64,000 nt of DNA from the NCBI GenBank assembly GCA_016214035.1, contig JACRPF010000014.1, positions 186,001 to 250,000 of the forward strand, in the 5' to 3' direction. The notes below the pieces were generated by a model. That model searched no databases. It was not told the origin of the DNA and worked only from the letters and a program-made list of their open reading frames with translations. The translations under genes and the position numbers were made by a program. Origin of the DNA: Spirochaetota bacterium (GTDB taxonomy: Bacteria; Spirochaetota; Brachyspiria; Brachyspirales; JACRPF01). This document shows, in pieces, positions 53,202 to 63,094 of the stretch. How positions within the stretch are numbered: the stretch's first letter is position 1; every line of letters begins with the position of its first letter.

Positions 53202-55166
53202 TTACTTCAACATCACCTGGCCGCCGGTCACGGGTACGGCCTGCCCCGTCTCATATTCCTGCTCCATTATATAGAACAGCGCCTTCATCACATCCGGCAC
53301 CGTGCAGCCGCGTTTTGCGGGCACTTTGCTTTCATAGAATAGTTTGACGTCGGCAACTGTTTTGGCTCCGGGTACTTTTTTCGCTTTCAGATACTGCACG
53401 AAAAGACCGTTCACCGGATCGCTCCAAAGCGGACCGTCAAAGAAGTTGCCCGGGCAGATTGAGTTTACCTTGATGTTATGCGGCATGAGCTCAAGCGCAA
53501 ACGACTGTGTCAGTCCTATGCCGCCGAACTTTCCGCCCGCATAGGCAAAGTTCTTGTTGCTGCCTTCAAGCCCCGACTTTGAATTGATCTGAATGATGTC
53601 GGTGAAGTGGCTCGCGCGATGTGCATGCTGGGTTTTCATCACCGCGGATGCGTACTTGGCGCAGACGAAATATCCGGAGTAATTGATCCGTGTCATGAAA
53701 TCGAATGTCTTGGCGTCCATCTGGTCAAGTCCGCCGGCACGGAGCACTCCGGCATTGCTCACGAACACATCGAGTCCGCCGAAAGCCTTTACGGTTTCAG
53801 CGGTCATATGCGATACCGACTCCTCAGATGATACATCGGTTTTCACGAAGAGCGCGCGGTTCTGTTTCTGAAGCGCATTGAGTTTGTCGGCAAGCCCCCT
53901 GCCTTTCTCCTCGTTAAGGTCGGCGATGACCACATTCGCGCCATTATCGAACAGCGACTGTGCTATGCCTTCGCCGAACCCCTGTGCCGCACCGGTGACA
54001 ACGGCTATTTTGTTCATAGCACGTCCGAAGGCGCCCGATTTCGCCACCGCACGGCGATAGTTCTCTACTTCCCAATTATCGATGAATGCCACCGCTTTTT
54101 TCGTCATCGGATTCGGTCCGCCGAAGCTCGCCGCACCGGCGGCTATCTTCATCACGTCTTCGAAAACGGCGAGTACGGTCTCGGCGCCGCGCGCACTGTC
54201 ATCCGCTCCGATAATGCCGAAATCCTTGATGATGATCACCTTCGGCATATATCCGTTTTTCTTTTTGAACAGCGGTATGCTTTTGGCGATATCTGCAATT
54301 ATCGCATCGGGTGTTCCGCCCGCCGAATACAGCACATGCGATTTGCAGTACACGATATTGTCGGGCGTATACGGTTCTGCTATGGTGTTGAACGCGGAGA
54401 TAGTCTTTGCGAACTTCTGCACGAGTCCGCTGTTATGCGCCGCAGCTATTTTTACCGATGACTCGGAGAGAAGCATGCGTACGGCGGGAAGTATCTTAAG
54501 TGCGGCGGCATCGTCTATCGGCAGTGGTTCATGAACGGGAAGCTTTTTTATCTTCTTACGAAGAACCGAAACAATACTTTCATAGATCTTCTTTATCTCG
54601 GCTGTCGTATCCGCACCGACAAAGATACCATGATTTTCCAGAAAGATAACATGCGGATGTTTGTGATGTTTCGCGCGATACGCGCCGAGCGCGAACTCCA
54701 CTTTTTTTGAAAGCGTGTATCCCGGATCCGTATAGGTGATGAACAGCGCGTCGGGAAACAGCGTCAGCGCCGACGAGGCTTTCTCTGAACACATGAGCGC
54801 GTTCACGAGCGTCGGATGCGTATGAACGACGTAGCGGTAACTGATAAGGTCGTGCAGTGACGCTTCTACCGAGGGCCGCAGCGTGCTCTCGGGATTGGCG
54901 CGTGCCGCGGCGAGGTCGTTCTTGATCTCCGTTTCACGTTTTATTGGGTCATCGCTGTAATGCTTGTGCATGATCTCCGCAAGCTGCTTGCGGTTGAGCA
55001 CGGCATATCCGTCTTCGTTTATCGCCGCAAGCGAAACGCCGCTTGCTTTCACGTATAAAAGCACATCATCCTTATACGACGTATTGCCCCCGCCGGCAAT
55101 AACATAGTCGGGGTTCGCCCCGTAATATCGCGAAATCGAAACGAGGTCCTGCAATGCTGTTGACAT
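53202..55166 (-). CDS. bifunctional class II aldolase / short-chain dehydrogenase
   Basis: The product is 654 aa. Residues 1-215 form a class II aldolase with catalytic E101 and zinc ligands H115, H117 (VVHTHPT) and H179 (LENHGIF). About 215-380 is a linker domain that includes SHVLYSAGGTPDAIIADIA. About 385-654 is a short-chain dehydrogenase with VVTGAAQGFGEG, SNAGVL and the Y-x3-K pair in YAGGKFGG. The plan is that of RhaEW/YuxG, which cleaves rhamnulose-1-phosphate and oxidises the lactaldehyde, and of sorbitol-6-phosphate-dehydrogenase-like fusions. ATG 55166 follows AAGGAG and lies two bases after the previous stop. Confidence 0.88.
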   Translation of the reverse strand: MSTALQDLVSISRYYGANPDYVIAGGGNTSYKDDVLLYVKASGVSLAAINEDGYAVLNRKQLAEIMHKHYSDDPIKRETEIKNDLAAARANPESTLRPSVEASLHDLISYRYVVHTHPTLVNALMCSEKASSALTLFPDALFITYTDPGYTLSKKVEFALGAYRAKHHKHPHVIFLENHGIFVGADTTAEIKKIYESIVSVLRKKIKKLPVHEPLPIDDAAALKILPAVRMLLSESSVKIAAAHNSGLVQKFAKTISAFNTIAEPYTPDNIVYCKSHVLYSAGGTPDAIIADIAKSIPLFKKKNGYMPKVIIIKDFGIIGADDSARGAETVLAVFEDVMKIAAGAASFGGPNPMTKKAVAFIDNWEVENYRRAVAKSGAFGRAMNKIAVVTGAAQGFGEGIAQSLFDNGANVVIADLNEEKGRGLADKLNALQKQNRALFVKTDVSSEESVSHMTAETVKAFGGLDVFVSNAGVLRAGGLDQMDAKTFDFMTRINYSGYFVCAKYASAVMKTQHAHRASHFTDIIQINSKSGLEGSNKNFAYAGGKFGGIGLTQSFALELMPHNIKVNSICPGNFFDGPLWSDPVNGLFVQYLKAKKVPGAKTVADVKLFYESKVPAKRGCTVPDVMKALFYIMEQEYETGQAVPVTGGQVMLK

Positions 55167-55168
55167 GG

Positions 55169-57691
55169 TCACTCCTTGCCGCTGCTTGTCGATGATATAG
55201 ATTTTATGATGGATCGTACGTTATAGGGATCGTTCGGATTGATACTGCGGCCGGCTTCAGCATACCGGCGAATGCGATCGACGAGTGCGGCACGTGCCAG
55301 CGGATTTTCCGGATGAAATAATGCGAAACGTTCATCCACACTCGCCAGTTTTTCATGTGCGATGAGCGCCCACGTGGCCGTAATCAGATGCGTGAACGAC
55401 GGTTCAAGGATTATCGGGCAGTTGAATGACTGACGCGAGCTGTTGATATCAACACCGCTGATCTCCATGAAGCCGTGTTTGGCCGCAAGCGCCTGCAGCC
55501 GGGCTATCTGTTCTCGCGTATTGCGGGGCGGCATATACGTTATGCCTTTGAAGCCGATGCGCTTGATCTCATCCATGAGTTCATCGAGATAGGCGTCCTC
55601 GAAGTGTTCGGCCTTCTTGTCACCGGTCGGCGATTCGCCCACATCACCGAGGTACGCATACACGGGTATCGCGTTGATGCTGTTGCCGAATGCCACCGCA
55701 TCGAATACCGATATGCATTCTTTTTCATTCGGCTGTATGAATATCTTGTCAAGGAATGAGCTTTTCAGAACCCCGAGCAGGTCATACATATAATGCGGGT
55801 TCTTCGGATCGCAGAGATATGCTTCTATTTTTTTCGGCAGGAGTATTTCCATCACACATTCCACGAATGATACCAGCGCCGGCCCCTTCCCGTTCTTGGC
55901 GATAAGCGTACGCGCGAGCGCCGCGAGTATATGCCGCTCGGTGATTGCGCCGCCGTGTTTCGCCTCGGAGGCGTTGAAAACATCACGTTCATAATCTACC
56001 GGTGCGAGGCCATACCGTTCGATGAGCCGGTTCATCGCCTTCACCTGAGCGCGGTTACGCTCATTGCGCGCGGCCTGTATCGGCTTGAGGAACTTTGCTG
56101 CTTTTTTTATGTGCTTCCGCGGAATGCCGTGAATCGCGATATAACCGATATTTTTCGAATCGGGATTGTTAATCTTCCGTCCTTCAATAGCCGTCTTTGA
56201 AAAGTTGACGCGCAGTTCGAATCCGCAGGTGGACGCAATGCCGAAAGACGATGCCGCGGCTATCATCTCTTCGCAGCCGCCCACCGAGTCGTGATCCATG
56301 ATGCCTACCGCCTGCAGACCCGCACGCTGCGCCGCATATGCGGCCATCGTCGGATGATACGGGCTGAACGAATAACTCGTATGAACGTGATTGTTCACTT
56401 CTTCGGTACGTGTTACGGAAACTTTGTTCTGTCGGATACATTTCCCGAACACCGCGGCGTTTTTTAGACGTTCATTTTTTTTCGCGCTGTTCAGCTTTTC
56501 CACGACACTGTCTATCTCATTTTCTGGCGAATTCATAATGCGCTGGATAACCCTGCCTTCATAGATTTGCGTATAACATAACCCGCACACATCGGTGAGC
56601 ACCGCCCGTGTTCCCCGGGTACGGAACTCACTATGAAACAATGCATCTGCCGGAAAAAGAGCGCCGTGTTCATCAGCTGCGCGGAACGAGAGCGCGGCAA
56701 AGAACACGTCCATAATCGTACGGTACTTCAATCCATGTTTTTCCGCAAGAATCATCGCGCCGACAATGCGGTCGTCTTTTTTCAGCTTCCGCATGAGATC
56801 GCGGCCGACACGGAATACCGTATCGCCGAGCGACCTGTTGCGAAAACGGCTGATGAGGTCGTCTATATGAGCGGTGAGTTCCTGCATTGTCAGCGTCTCA
56901 GAATATTCTTTTACAAGCGCATTCGATGCTTCGAGCATGCATTCGCGTACCCGTCGGGTTACCGATTCATCCTTTAAAACATCGGCAATCAACACGGCTT
57001 TTTTGTCAGCCTGAAAACCGAAATACGCTGCGGCGGCATGACCGAGATTATGTACGAACAGTTTCCGGTCGACATACGCGTCGATATTTTCAACCGGCTT
57101 CAGGTCGGGCACATCGGGTATTTTATTGAGAAACCCTTTTGCATCGACGATAAGTGTGTTATACGGTTCGGCAAAAACCCAGAGCGGGTCTGTCTTCACG
57201 TCCTCATCTTTCATGATAGGGACCATTTTGCCGATACTCGTAGCAACCAGGCCTACCCGTTTTGTCGTGTCACCGAGGACTTTCTCCAGCATCTCGCGGC
57301 AGAGCGTCACCGCATTACGGGCATTTTCGGCAAGGATAACATCAAGCGCCTTGTCGCTGCGTCGCTTTATGCCTTCCGCCAGATTTGGAATGATATACTT
57401 GAGCGCATCTTTTCCAACCGCGGTTGCGGCTATCGATGCATCGGCAAGCTCATCCGCCACACGCTGCGTATCGTTCCCGTCAACGGCACGGACATTTTTG
57501 ACCACGATTGTCTCATCATGTCCATCCGGATGTTTGACAATAACACGATATTCATGCTTTGCATTCAATGCCGCGACAAGTGGTTTATTCACATCAACAA
57601 AAACGGTTTCATATCCGGCGCGGGAGAACACCGCGGCTATGAACGACCGGCCTATGTTGCCGGCGCCGAATAAAACCAGTTTCTTGCTCAT
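55169..57691 (-). CDS. mannitol-1-phosphate dehydrogenase-like / PHP-domain fusion
   Basis: The product is 840 aa. Residues 1-385 match MtlD: Rossmann loop LFGAGNIGRSF, EPYNTLIVD and the polyol long-chain dehydrogenase signature K210-x4-N215-x2-H218 in RKLFVHNLGH. About 430-760 is a PHP phosphoesterase-like domain: H435 and H437 in NHVHTSYS, D466-H467-D468 in GIMDHDSV, E492, H521 and D748 in SGVDINSS. The last PHP motif normally reads DxH; here the His is Asn750. MtlD alone is about 380 aa. The fused protein could oxidise a polyol phosphate and hydrolyse a phosphate ester, but only the first activity has a close precedent. Confidence 0.85.
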   Translation of the reverse strand: MSKKLVLFGAGNIGRSFIAAVFSRAGYETVFVDVNKPLVAALNAKHEYRVIVKHPDGHDETIVVKNVRAVDGNDTQRVADELADASIAATAVGKDALKYIIPNLAEGIKRRSDKALDVILAENARNAVTLCREMLEKVLGDTTKRVGLVATSIGKMVPIMKDEDVKTDPLWVFAEPYNTLIVDAKGFLNKIPDVPDLKPVENIDAYVDRKLFVHNLGHAAAAYFGFQADKKAVLIADVLKDESVTRRVRECMLEASNALVKEYSETLTMQELTAHIDDLISRFRNRSLGDTVFRVGRDLMRKLKKDDRIVGAMILAEKHGLKYRTIMDVFFAALSFRAADEHGALFPADALFHSEFRTRGTRAVLTDVCGLCYTQIYEGRVIQRIMNSPENEIDSVVEKLNSAKKNERLKNAAVFGKCIRQNKVSVTRTEEVNNHVHTSYSFSPYHPTMAAYAAQRAGLQAVGIMDHDSVGGCEEMIAAASSFGIASTCGFELRVNFSKTAIEGRKINNPDSKNIGYIAIHGIPRKHIKKAAKFLKPIQAARNERNRAQVKAMNRLIERYGLAPVDYERDVFNASEAKHGGAITERHILAALARTLIAKNGKGPALVSFVECVMEILLPKKIEAYLCDPKNPHYMYDLLGVLKSSFLDKIFIQPNEKECISVFDAVAFGNSINAIPVYAYLGDVGESPTGDKKAEHFEDAYLDELMDEIKRIGFKGITYMPPRNTREQIARLQALAAKHGFMEISGVDINSSRQSFNCPIILEPSFTHLITATWALIAHEKLASVDERFALFHPENPLARAALVDRIRRYAEAGRSINPNDPYNVRSIIKSISSTSSGKE

Positions 57692-57711
57692 GGTATTAAA
57701 TATGTCCCTGA

Positions 57712-60168
57712 TTACACGCCGAGTCTGTTTCTGCGTATCATCTCGCCTGTGGTGCGGTTCGTCGTGACCGCGTGTCCTTTCAGCGGGATGATGCGTTCGT
57801 GTATCGTGTCAAGGAACCATTCCTTCTGCGGGAAGAAGCATGTCTCCATCTCTGCCGCCGGTGTTATCCAGTTGCGCGAACCGACGATTGCCGGAGGCGC
57901 ATCGAGATAATCGAAACACATCTGCGTGATATTCGATGCGACCTCGGCCATGAACGACGAGCGTTCGCAGGCGTCGGTAGCCAGTAGCACGCGGCCTGTC
58001 TTTTTCACCGATGCTATGATAGGTTCATAATTAAGCGGATTCACGAAACGAAGGTCGATGACCTCGGCGTTCATGCCGTACTTTGCCGCAAGTTCATCGG
58101 CAGTTTCTATCGCCTTATACAGAACAGGTCCGAGTGTGATGATGGTGATGTCGCTTCCGGTTCGCCGTACCGCAGGTTCACCGAGCGGAACTTCGTAATA
58201 ACCTTCCGGCACGCCGCCCTTTTCGAACATCTCGCCGATATCATATATCTTCTGACTTTCAAAGAACATGACCGGATCAAGCCCGCGAAGTGCAAGGTTA
58301 AGCATGCCTTTCGCGTCATATGGCGTCACCGGGTAGAACACTTTGAGGCCGGGGATATGTGCACAGATGGACGTCCAGTCCTGCGAATGCTGAGCGCCGT
58401 ACTTTGCGCCCACCGACACACGCACGGTAAGCGGCATCGTGAGTATGCCCGCCGACATTGACTGCCATTTGGCAACCTGATTGAATATCTCGTCACCGGC
58501 GCGGCCCATGAAGTCGCAGTACATGAGTTCCACGACAGCGCGGCCGCCGGACAATGCGTAACCAACGCCTGAGCCGACAATAGCGCCTTCCGAAATCGGC
58601 GAATTGAAAAGCCGGTGATAGGGAATCGCTTCCGTCAGACCGCGGTACACGGCGAACGCTCCGCCCCAGTCGCGGTTCTCTTCACCGTACGCAACCATGG
58701 TGGGGTCTTCATAGAAACGATGTATCATCGCCTCAAATAATCCGTCACGGAGTGCATATATCTTGTTCTTGGAAAGCGGCTTGCCTTTTTCGTCAAGGCC
58801 ATAGCGGGCTTTCGTCTTGAGCTGCTTCACGCGCGGGTTGTCCTCTTTCGCCATGAGCACATCGGGCTTTCTGTCGTCGAGTTTGTCGGCATAGCGGTTG
58901 GAGAACATCACCTGTTCGATGAACTGCGGCGCAACACGCGGCGATTTTTCCATGGATATCGCAAGCTTTGTGATGTCGGTGAGTTTTTTGACGACGCTTT
59001 CCTTCATTGCGGCGGCATCGTTCGCGCTGATGACATTGTTGCTTTTCAAATATGAAGTAAATTCCTTTATGCAGTCGCCTTCTTCCCAGAGCGCGATCTC
59101 TTCTTTCGTGCGGTACGATGACGCATCCGACGGCGAGTGCCCCGACAGACGATACGTTATCGTATCCATGAGGACCGGTCCTTTCCCGGCGAGAAGAATT
59201 TCCTTCTTGCGTTCAACCGCATCGGCAACCGCGAGCGGATTATAGCCGTCAACGCGTTCCGCATGCATGCTGTCCGGGTTCACACCGGCGCCTACGCGGG
59301 CAAGAATATTGTAGCCCATCGTCTCGCCCATGGTCTGGCCGCCCATGCCGTAGAAATTGTTGAAGAAATTGATCATGATCGGGGGCGCACCGCCGATCTC
59401 TTTGTTCCAGAGCGTCGTGTACTGGTCCATGGCGGCGAACATCATGCCTTCCCACACCGGACCGCAGCCCATCGACGCGTCGCCGATGTTGCCGATGACG
59501 ATGCCGGGCTTGCGGTTGACGCGTTTGAAGAGTGCCGCACCCACGGAGATATCGCCCGAACCGCCGACGATGGCGTTATTGGGCATGCTGCCGAACGGCG
59601 GGAAGAACGCGTGCATCGAACCGCCGAGACCTTTGTTGAAACCGGTCTCTTTCGCGAATACTTCGGCAAGCGTTCCGTAGATGACGAAATTCTCGGCGAG
59701 TTCTTTGACGCTGCCCTTATGGCCTTCTTCGACAACATTCAGACATCTGCCGTCGAGAAAGCCCTTCATGATGGACATGAGTTTCGCATCATCAACTTTT
59801 GATACGGCCGAGAGACACTTCGACAATATTTCTCCGTGACTCCGGTGTGAACCGAAAATGAAATCCTCGATGGTAAGATGCACCGACTGCCCCACTGACG
59901 CGGACTCCTGCCCCATAGAAAGGTGTGCGGGTCCCATGTGATTGTATTCAATGCCCTGGTACGAGCCGGTGGTCTTTATCAGATTGAGCATCGTCTCGAA
60001 TTCGCGGATGATGAGCATGTCATAAAGCATCTTGACAAGGCGTTCCTTGCCGTATTTCGCAAGCTCTTTTTTGATATCCGGTTTGTATTGATTTATCGGT
60101 ATATCTTTGAACTTCAGTACATCGGACTTTCTGACTTTCTTCGGATCGACGAGGATTGACTGCGGCAT
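57712..60168 (-). CDS. 2-oxoacid dehydrogenase E1, alpha and beta subunits fused
   Basis: An 818-aa thiamine-diphosphate enzyme that decarboxylates a 2-oxoacid and passes the acyl group to E2. The alpha part (1 to about 450) contains [34 protein letters not shown] with the Mg/ThDP motif and [10 protein letters not shown], then [11 protein letters not shown]. The beta part (about 480-818) contains [46 protein letters not shown] and [15 protein letters not shown]. Pyruvate, branched-chain or acetoin specificity cannot be read. It is followed by the MtlD/PHP fusion 20 bases later. Confidence 0.92.
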   Translation of the reverse strand: MPQSILVDPKKVRKSDVLKFKDIPINQYKPDIKKELAKYGKERLVKMLYDMLIIREFETMLNLIKTTGSYQGIEYNHMGPAHLSMGQESASVGQSVHLTIEDFIFGSHRSHGEILSKCLSAVSKVDDAKLMSIMKGFLDGRCLNVVEEGHKGSVKELAENFVIYGTLAEVFAKETGFNKGLGGSMHAFFPPFGSMPNNAIVGGSGDISVGAALFKRVNRKPGIVIGNIGDASMGCGPVWEGMMFAAMDQYTTLWNKEIGGAPPIMINFFNNFYGMGGQTMGETMGYNILARVGAGVNPDSMHAERVDGYNPLAVADAVERKKEILLAGKGPVLMDTITYRLSGHSPSDASSYRTKEEIALWEEGDCIKEFTSYLKSNNVISANDAAAMKESVVKKLTDITKLAISMEKSPRVAPQFIEQVMFSNRYADKLDDRKPDVLMAKEDNPRVKQLKTKARYGLDEKGKPLSKNKIYALRDGLFEAMIHRFYEDPTMVAYGEENRDWGGAFAVYRGLTEAIPYHRLFNSPISEGAIVGSGVGYALSGGRAVVELMYCDFMGRAGDEIFNQVAKWQSMSAGILTMPLTVRVSVGAKYGAQHSQDWTSICAHIPGLKVFYPVTPYDAKGMLNLALRGLDPVMFFESQKIYDIGEMFEKGGVPEGYYEVPLGEPAVRRTGSDITIITLGPVLYKAIETADELAAKYGMNAEVIDLRFVNPLNYEPIIASVKKTGRVLLATDACERSSFMAEVASNITQMCFDYLDAPPAIVGSRNWITPAAEMETCFFPQKEWFLDTIHERIIPLKGHAVTTNRTTGEMIRRNRLGV

Positions 60169-60183
60169 GATGATTCTCCTTTT

Positions 60184-61521
60184 TTAGTGCAGCGAAATGG
60201 CTGTGTCTTTTATTATTTCGGAAATGGACGGATGCGGAAATATTATCTCGGAAATATCTTTTACACGAAGTTCCGACTCTATCATCGCGGCGGCTCCGTA
60301 TATCATCTCTGAGCATGCGCCGCCGAGCATATGCACGCCGAGCAGCACGCTCGTTTTTTCATGCACGAGCACTTTGCAGACACCAGCGTCTTCGCCGTTT
60401 TCGGCAAGAAAACGCCCGTTGACACGCAGCGGCATGGAGGCGGTACGATACGGTACGTTCGCTTTTTTCAATTCAGCTTCCGTGAGACCTGCGCCGGCCG
60501 CCTCCGGTATTCCATACACAGCCCACGGCATCGCGTGATAGCGCATCATATCACGAACGCCCGCGATGTTGTTCACGGCTACTTCCGCCATACGTGATGC
60601 GGCGTGCGCCAGAAGATATTTTCCCGTCACGTCGCCGATGGCATATACGCCGGGCACATTGGTCTGCATCTTATCGTTTACGCGGACGCCTTTGTTGTCG
60701 AAATCAAGACCAATCGATTCAAACCCCATTCCCTTGGTATTTGGTCTTCGTCCGACGGCCATAAGTATGATGTCGGCGGTCACCGATTCCTGTTTGCCGT
60801 CTTTGGTATATTTCACCGTGTTGCCGCTGATTGATTCCACTTTTGCGTTCAGCTGGAAATCAACCGACGACATGGCTTTTCGAAGCATCGGTGCAAGCTC
60901 CGCGTCCATGAACGGTATTATCTCCGGCATCATTTCGATGACGGTTGTTTTTACACCAAGCGTGCTGAAAAACGATGCAAACTCAATGCCGATGACACCG
61001 CCGCCGATGACGGCAAGCGACTTGGGCATCGTTGACAGCGACAGTATCTCGGTGCTTGTGAGAACGCTTTTTGAATCCGCTCCCGGTATGGGCGGAACGA
61101 ACGTCGATGAACCGGTGGCGATGATGATGTTTGTGCCTTCATAAACTGTTCCATTCACCATCACTTTACCCTGGCCGGTTATCATCCCGTTGCCGTTGAC
61201 AACGGTAACCTTGTATTTCTTCATGAGATACGCAATGCCGCCGCGAAGTTTTTCCATTACTTCGTTTTTCCACGCCATCGCTTTGGCGAGATCGAAACGG
61301 GGATTGTCGAACGTCACGCCGAAACGTCCCGCATGAATGCCGTGCGCATAGAGCTTTGCGGAATTGAGGAGCGTTTTGGTTGGAATGCAGCCTTCATTCA
61401 AGCATACACCGCCGAGATTCGCTTTCTCTACCAGCAGTACTGATTTACCCTGTGCACCGGCACGTTCTGCAGCGATGTATCCGCCCGGTCCGCCGCCGAT
61501 GATGATTATATCGTATGTCAT
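60184..61521 (-). CDS. lpd: dihydrolipoamide dehydrogenase (E3)
   Basis: A 445-aa flavoprotein that reoxidises the dihydrolipoyl arm with NAD+. The FAD motif IIIGGGPGGYIAAERA is at the N-terminus, the redox disulfide in GGVCLNEGCIPTKTLL, the NAD motif in VIGGGVIGIEFASFF, and the active His-Glu in FPHPSISEI at the end. ATG 61521 follows GGAG. A longer frame runs into the dispersed repeat and is rejected. Confidence 0.96.
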   Translation of the reverse strand: MTYDIIIIGGGPGGYIAAERAGAQGKSVLLVEKANLGGVCLNEGCIPTKTLLNSAKLYAHGIHAGRFGVTFDNPRFDLAKAMAWKNEVMEKLRGGIAYLMKKYKVTVVNGNGMITGQGKVMVNGTVYEGTNIIIATGSSTFVPPIPGADSKSVLTSTEILSLSTMPKSLAVIGGGVIGIEFASFFSTLGVKTTVIEMMPEIIPFMDAELAPMLRKAMSSVDFQLNAKVESISGNTVKYTKDGKQESVTADIILMAVGRRPNTKGMGFESIGLDFDNKGVRVNDKMQTNVPGVYAIGDVTGKYLLAHAASRMAEVAVNNIAGVRDMMRYHAMPWAVYGIPEAAGAGLTEAELKKANVPYRTASMPLRVNGRFLAENGEDAGVCKVLVHEKTSVLLGVHMLGGACSEMIYGAAAMIESELRVKDISEIIFPHPSISEIIKDTAISLH

Positions 61522-61560
61522 ATATTCGTTCTCCAAGAATGATGTTCCATACAAATTAAC

Positions 61561-61670
61561 GTCGCTTTCGCGCGGTCGCCAAGTTCGGCTCCGCAACGGC
61601 ATCCGGCACCGCTTGCGCTCGGCGTTAGCGCGGATGTTCCCAGTAAATCGCACATCCTGTGCTGGCTTTT
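61561..61670. repeat. dispersed three-hairpin intergenic element, copy B
   Basis: Same element as copy A (24051-24138), with a 22-base expansion in hairpin 1. GCGGT/ACCGC (61572-61612) encloses an additional GCC/GGC pairing. Hairpin 2 is GCGCT/AGCGC (61615-61631) with the same stem and a changed loop. Hairpin 3 is GCACA/TGTGC (61650-61662), followed by TTTTT. It fills the 198-base spacer between the E2 and E3 genes, antisense to transcription. Confidence 0.7.
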
Positions 61671-61719
61671 TATTGAGTATCGTCTTATTTTCATTTATGT
61701 TTTCCTGAGTAGTTCCGCG

Positions 61720-63072
61720 CTATGCTTCCAGCATCATAAGTACATCAAAGTTCGCCAGATTGTCCGATATCGCCTTGAGGAAACGTGCCGCAGGCGCACC
61801 GTCAACCGGTTGATGATTGTACGTGAGCGACAATCCCATATGCGGCACGAATGCTGTTGCACCGTCTTTCATAACCGGCCGCAATGAAACGGCACAGACG
61901 CCGAGAATGGCGACTTCCGGCGGATTCAATACCGGCGTGAAACTCTCAATACCGAGCGCACCGAGATTACTGATGGTGAACGTTGCGCCGGAAAGCTCAT
62001 CCGGTTTCGCGACACCATCCACACATGCCTTGCCGAGACGTTTTGCTTCTGCAGAGATCTGCCGGAGCGACATGGCCTGAGCGTTACGTATCACCGGCAC
62101 CATGAGGCCTTTCGGTGTGTCAACAGCGAAACCGATATGCACGGCGTCGAATTCGCGCATCACATCGCCCAGAAAATGAGCGTTCATGTATTTGAACTGC
62201 GGCAGTGTGCGCGATACCGTATAGAGCACGAAGTCATTGAGCGTTATTTTGTTAAGCCCAAGTGCATCATCGGTTTTCTTGATGCGTTCGCGATAGTTCA
62301 TCATGACCGACGCATCGGCTGACGACGAGAGCGTAAGCTGCGCTGTGGTAGTGAGCGACGCAAGCATGCGCTGCGAAATGACCTTGCGAATACCTTTTAC
62401 CGGTATGTCGGTACTTGCGCCGGGGAACGGCAGTGCTTTCGCATCGACACGAGCTTTTTTTGCGGTAAGGTCAACGGCAAGTATACGGCCGCCGATACCG
62501 CTGCCGCTTGCCGGTATGCTCAGGCCGGATTCACGCGCATGCGCTGCCGCCGCGGGAGATATTCCGTTTGCGATAGCGTTTCTTACATCGCGTTCGATTA
62601 CACGGCCGCCGGGCCCGCTGCCCGGAAGCGATGATGCATCAACGCCTTTATCATTTGCGAGATTACGCGCGCGCGGTGAAACGCCGACATGTTCACCGGA
62701 TACGGCGACTGGAGCAGCCGGTGACGCTGAAACTGCGTCGGTTGATACAGCGGGTGCTGGTGATGCTGTTGCTGGAGCGGCGGGCGTTTCAGATTTTACT
62801 GCCGATGACGGAGTCATTGCGCTCACATCTTCACCGGGCTTTCCAACCGCGGCGATGACGGTCATCACGGGAACATCCTCCCCCGCCGGGAAAAATATCT
62901 TCAGAAGCGTTCCCGCCTCGGGGGCTTCAATCTGGAATGTGGCCTTGTCGGTCTCAACGTCGCAGATCACTTCACCGGCGGCAACACTGTCGCCTTCCTT
63001 TTTTTTCCATTCGAGGATGATGCACGATTCAACGGTATTTCCCTGTTTGGGCAAGAGCACTTCTTTCGCCAT
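61720..63072 (-). CDS. dihydrolipoyl acyltransferase (E2)
   Basis: A 450-aa core subunit of the 2-oxoacid dehydrogenase complex. The lipoyl domain is at 1-78 with the lipoyl-lysine in DVETDKATF. An Ala/Pro-rich swinging linker follows (about 85-125). A peripheral-subunit-binding domain is at about 130-170 (VSPRARNLANDKGVD, GPGGRVIERDV), and a second similar motif follows at about 175-205 (HARESGLSIPASGSGIGGRI). The acyltransferase domain ends with the active site H-x3-D-G in NHQPVDGAPAARFL. It is the first enzyme gene after deoR (22-base spacing). Confidence 0.93.
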   Translation of the reverse strand: MAKEVLLPKQGNTVESCIILEWKKKEGDSVAAGEVICDVETDKATFQIEAPEAGTLLKIFFPAGEDVPVMTVIAAVGKPGEDVSAMTPSSAVKSETPAAPATASPAPAVSTDAVSASPAAPVAVSGEHVGVSPRARNLANDKGVDASSLPGSGPGGRVIERDVRNAIANGISPAAAAHARESGLSIPASGSGIGGRILAVDLTAKKARVDAKALPFPGASTDIPVKGIRKVISQRMLASLTTTAQLTLSSSADASVMMNYRERIKKTDDALGLNKITLNDFVLYTVSRTLPQFKYMNAHFLGDVMREFDAVHIGFAVDTPKGLMVPVIRNAQAMSLRQISAEAKRLGKACVDGVAKPDELSGATFTISNLGALGIESFTPVLNPPEVAILGVCAVSLRPVMKDGATAFVPHMGLSLTYNHQPVDGAPAARFLKAISDNLANFDVLMMLEA

Positions 63073-63094
63073 GACGATAATCTCCTATGATTAA

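Noticed and set aside
61522-61653. Longer N-terminus of dihydrolipoamide dehydrogenase
   Set aside because: The extra residues are encoded by the dispersed repeat, and ATG 61521 has GGAG and begins directly at the FAD motif.
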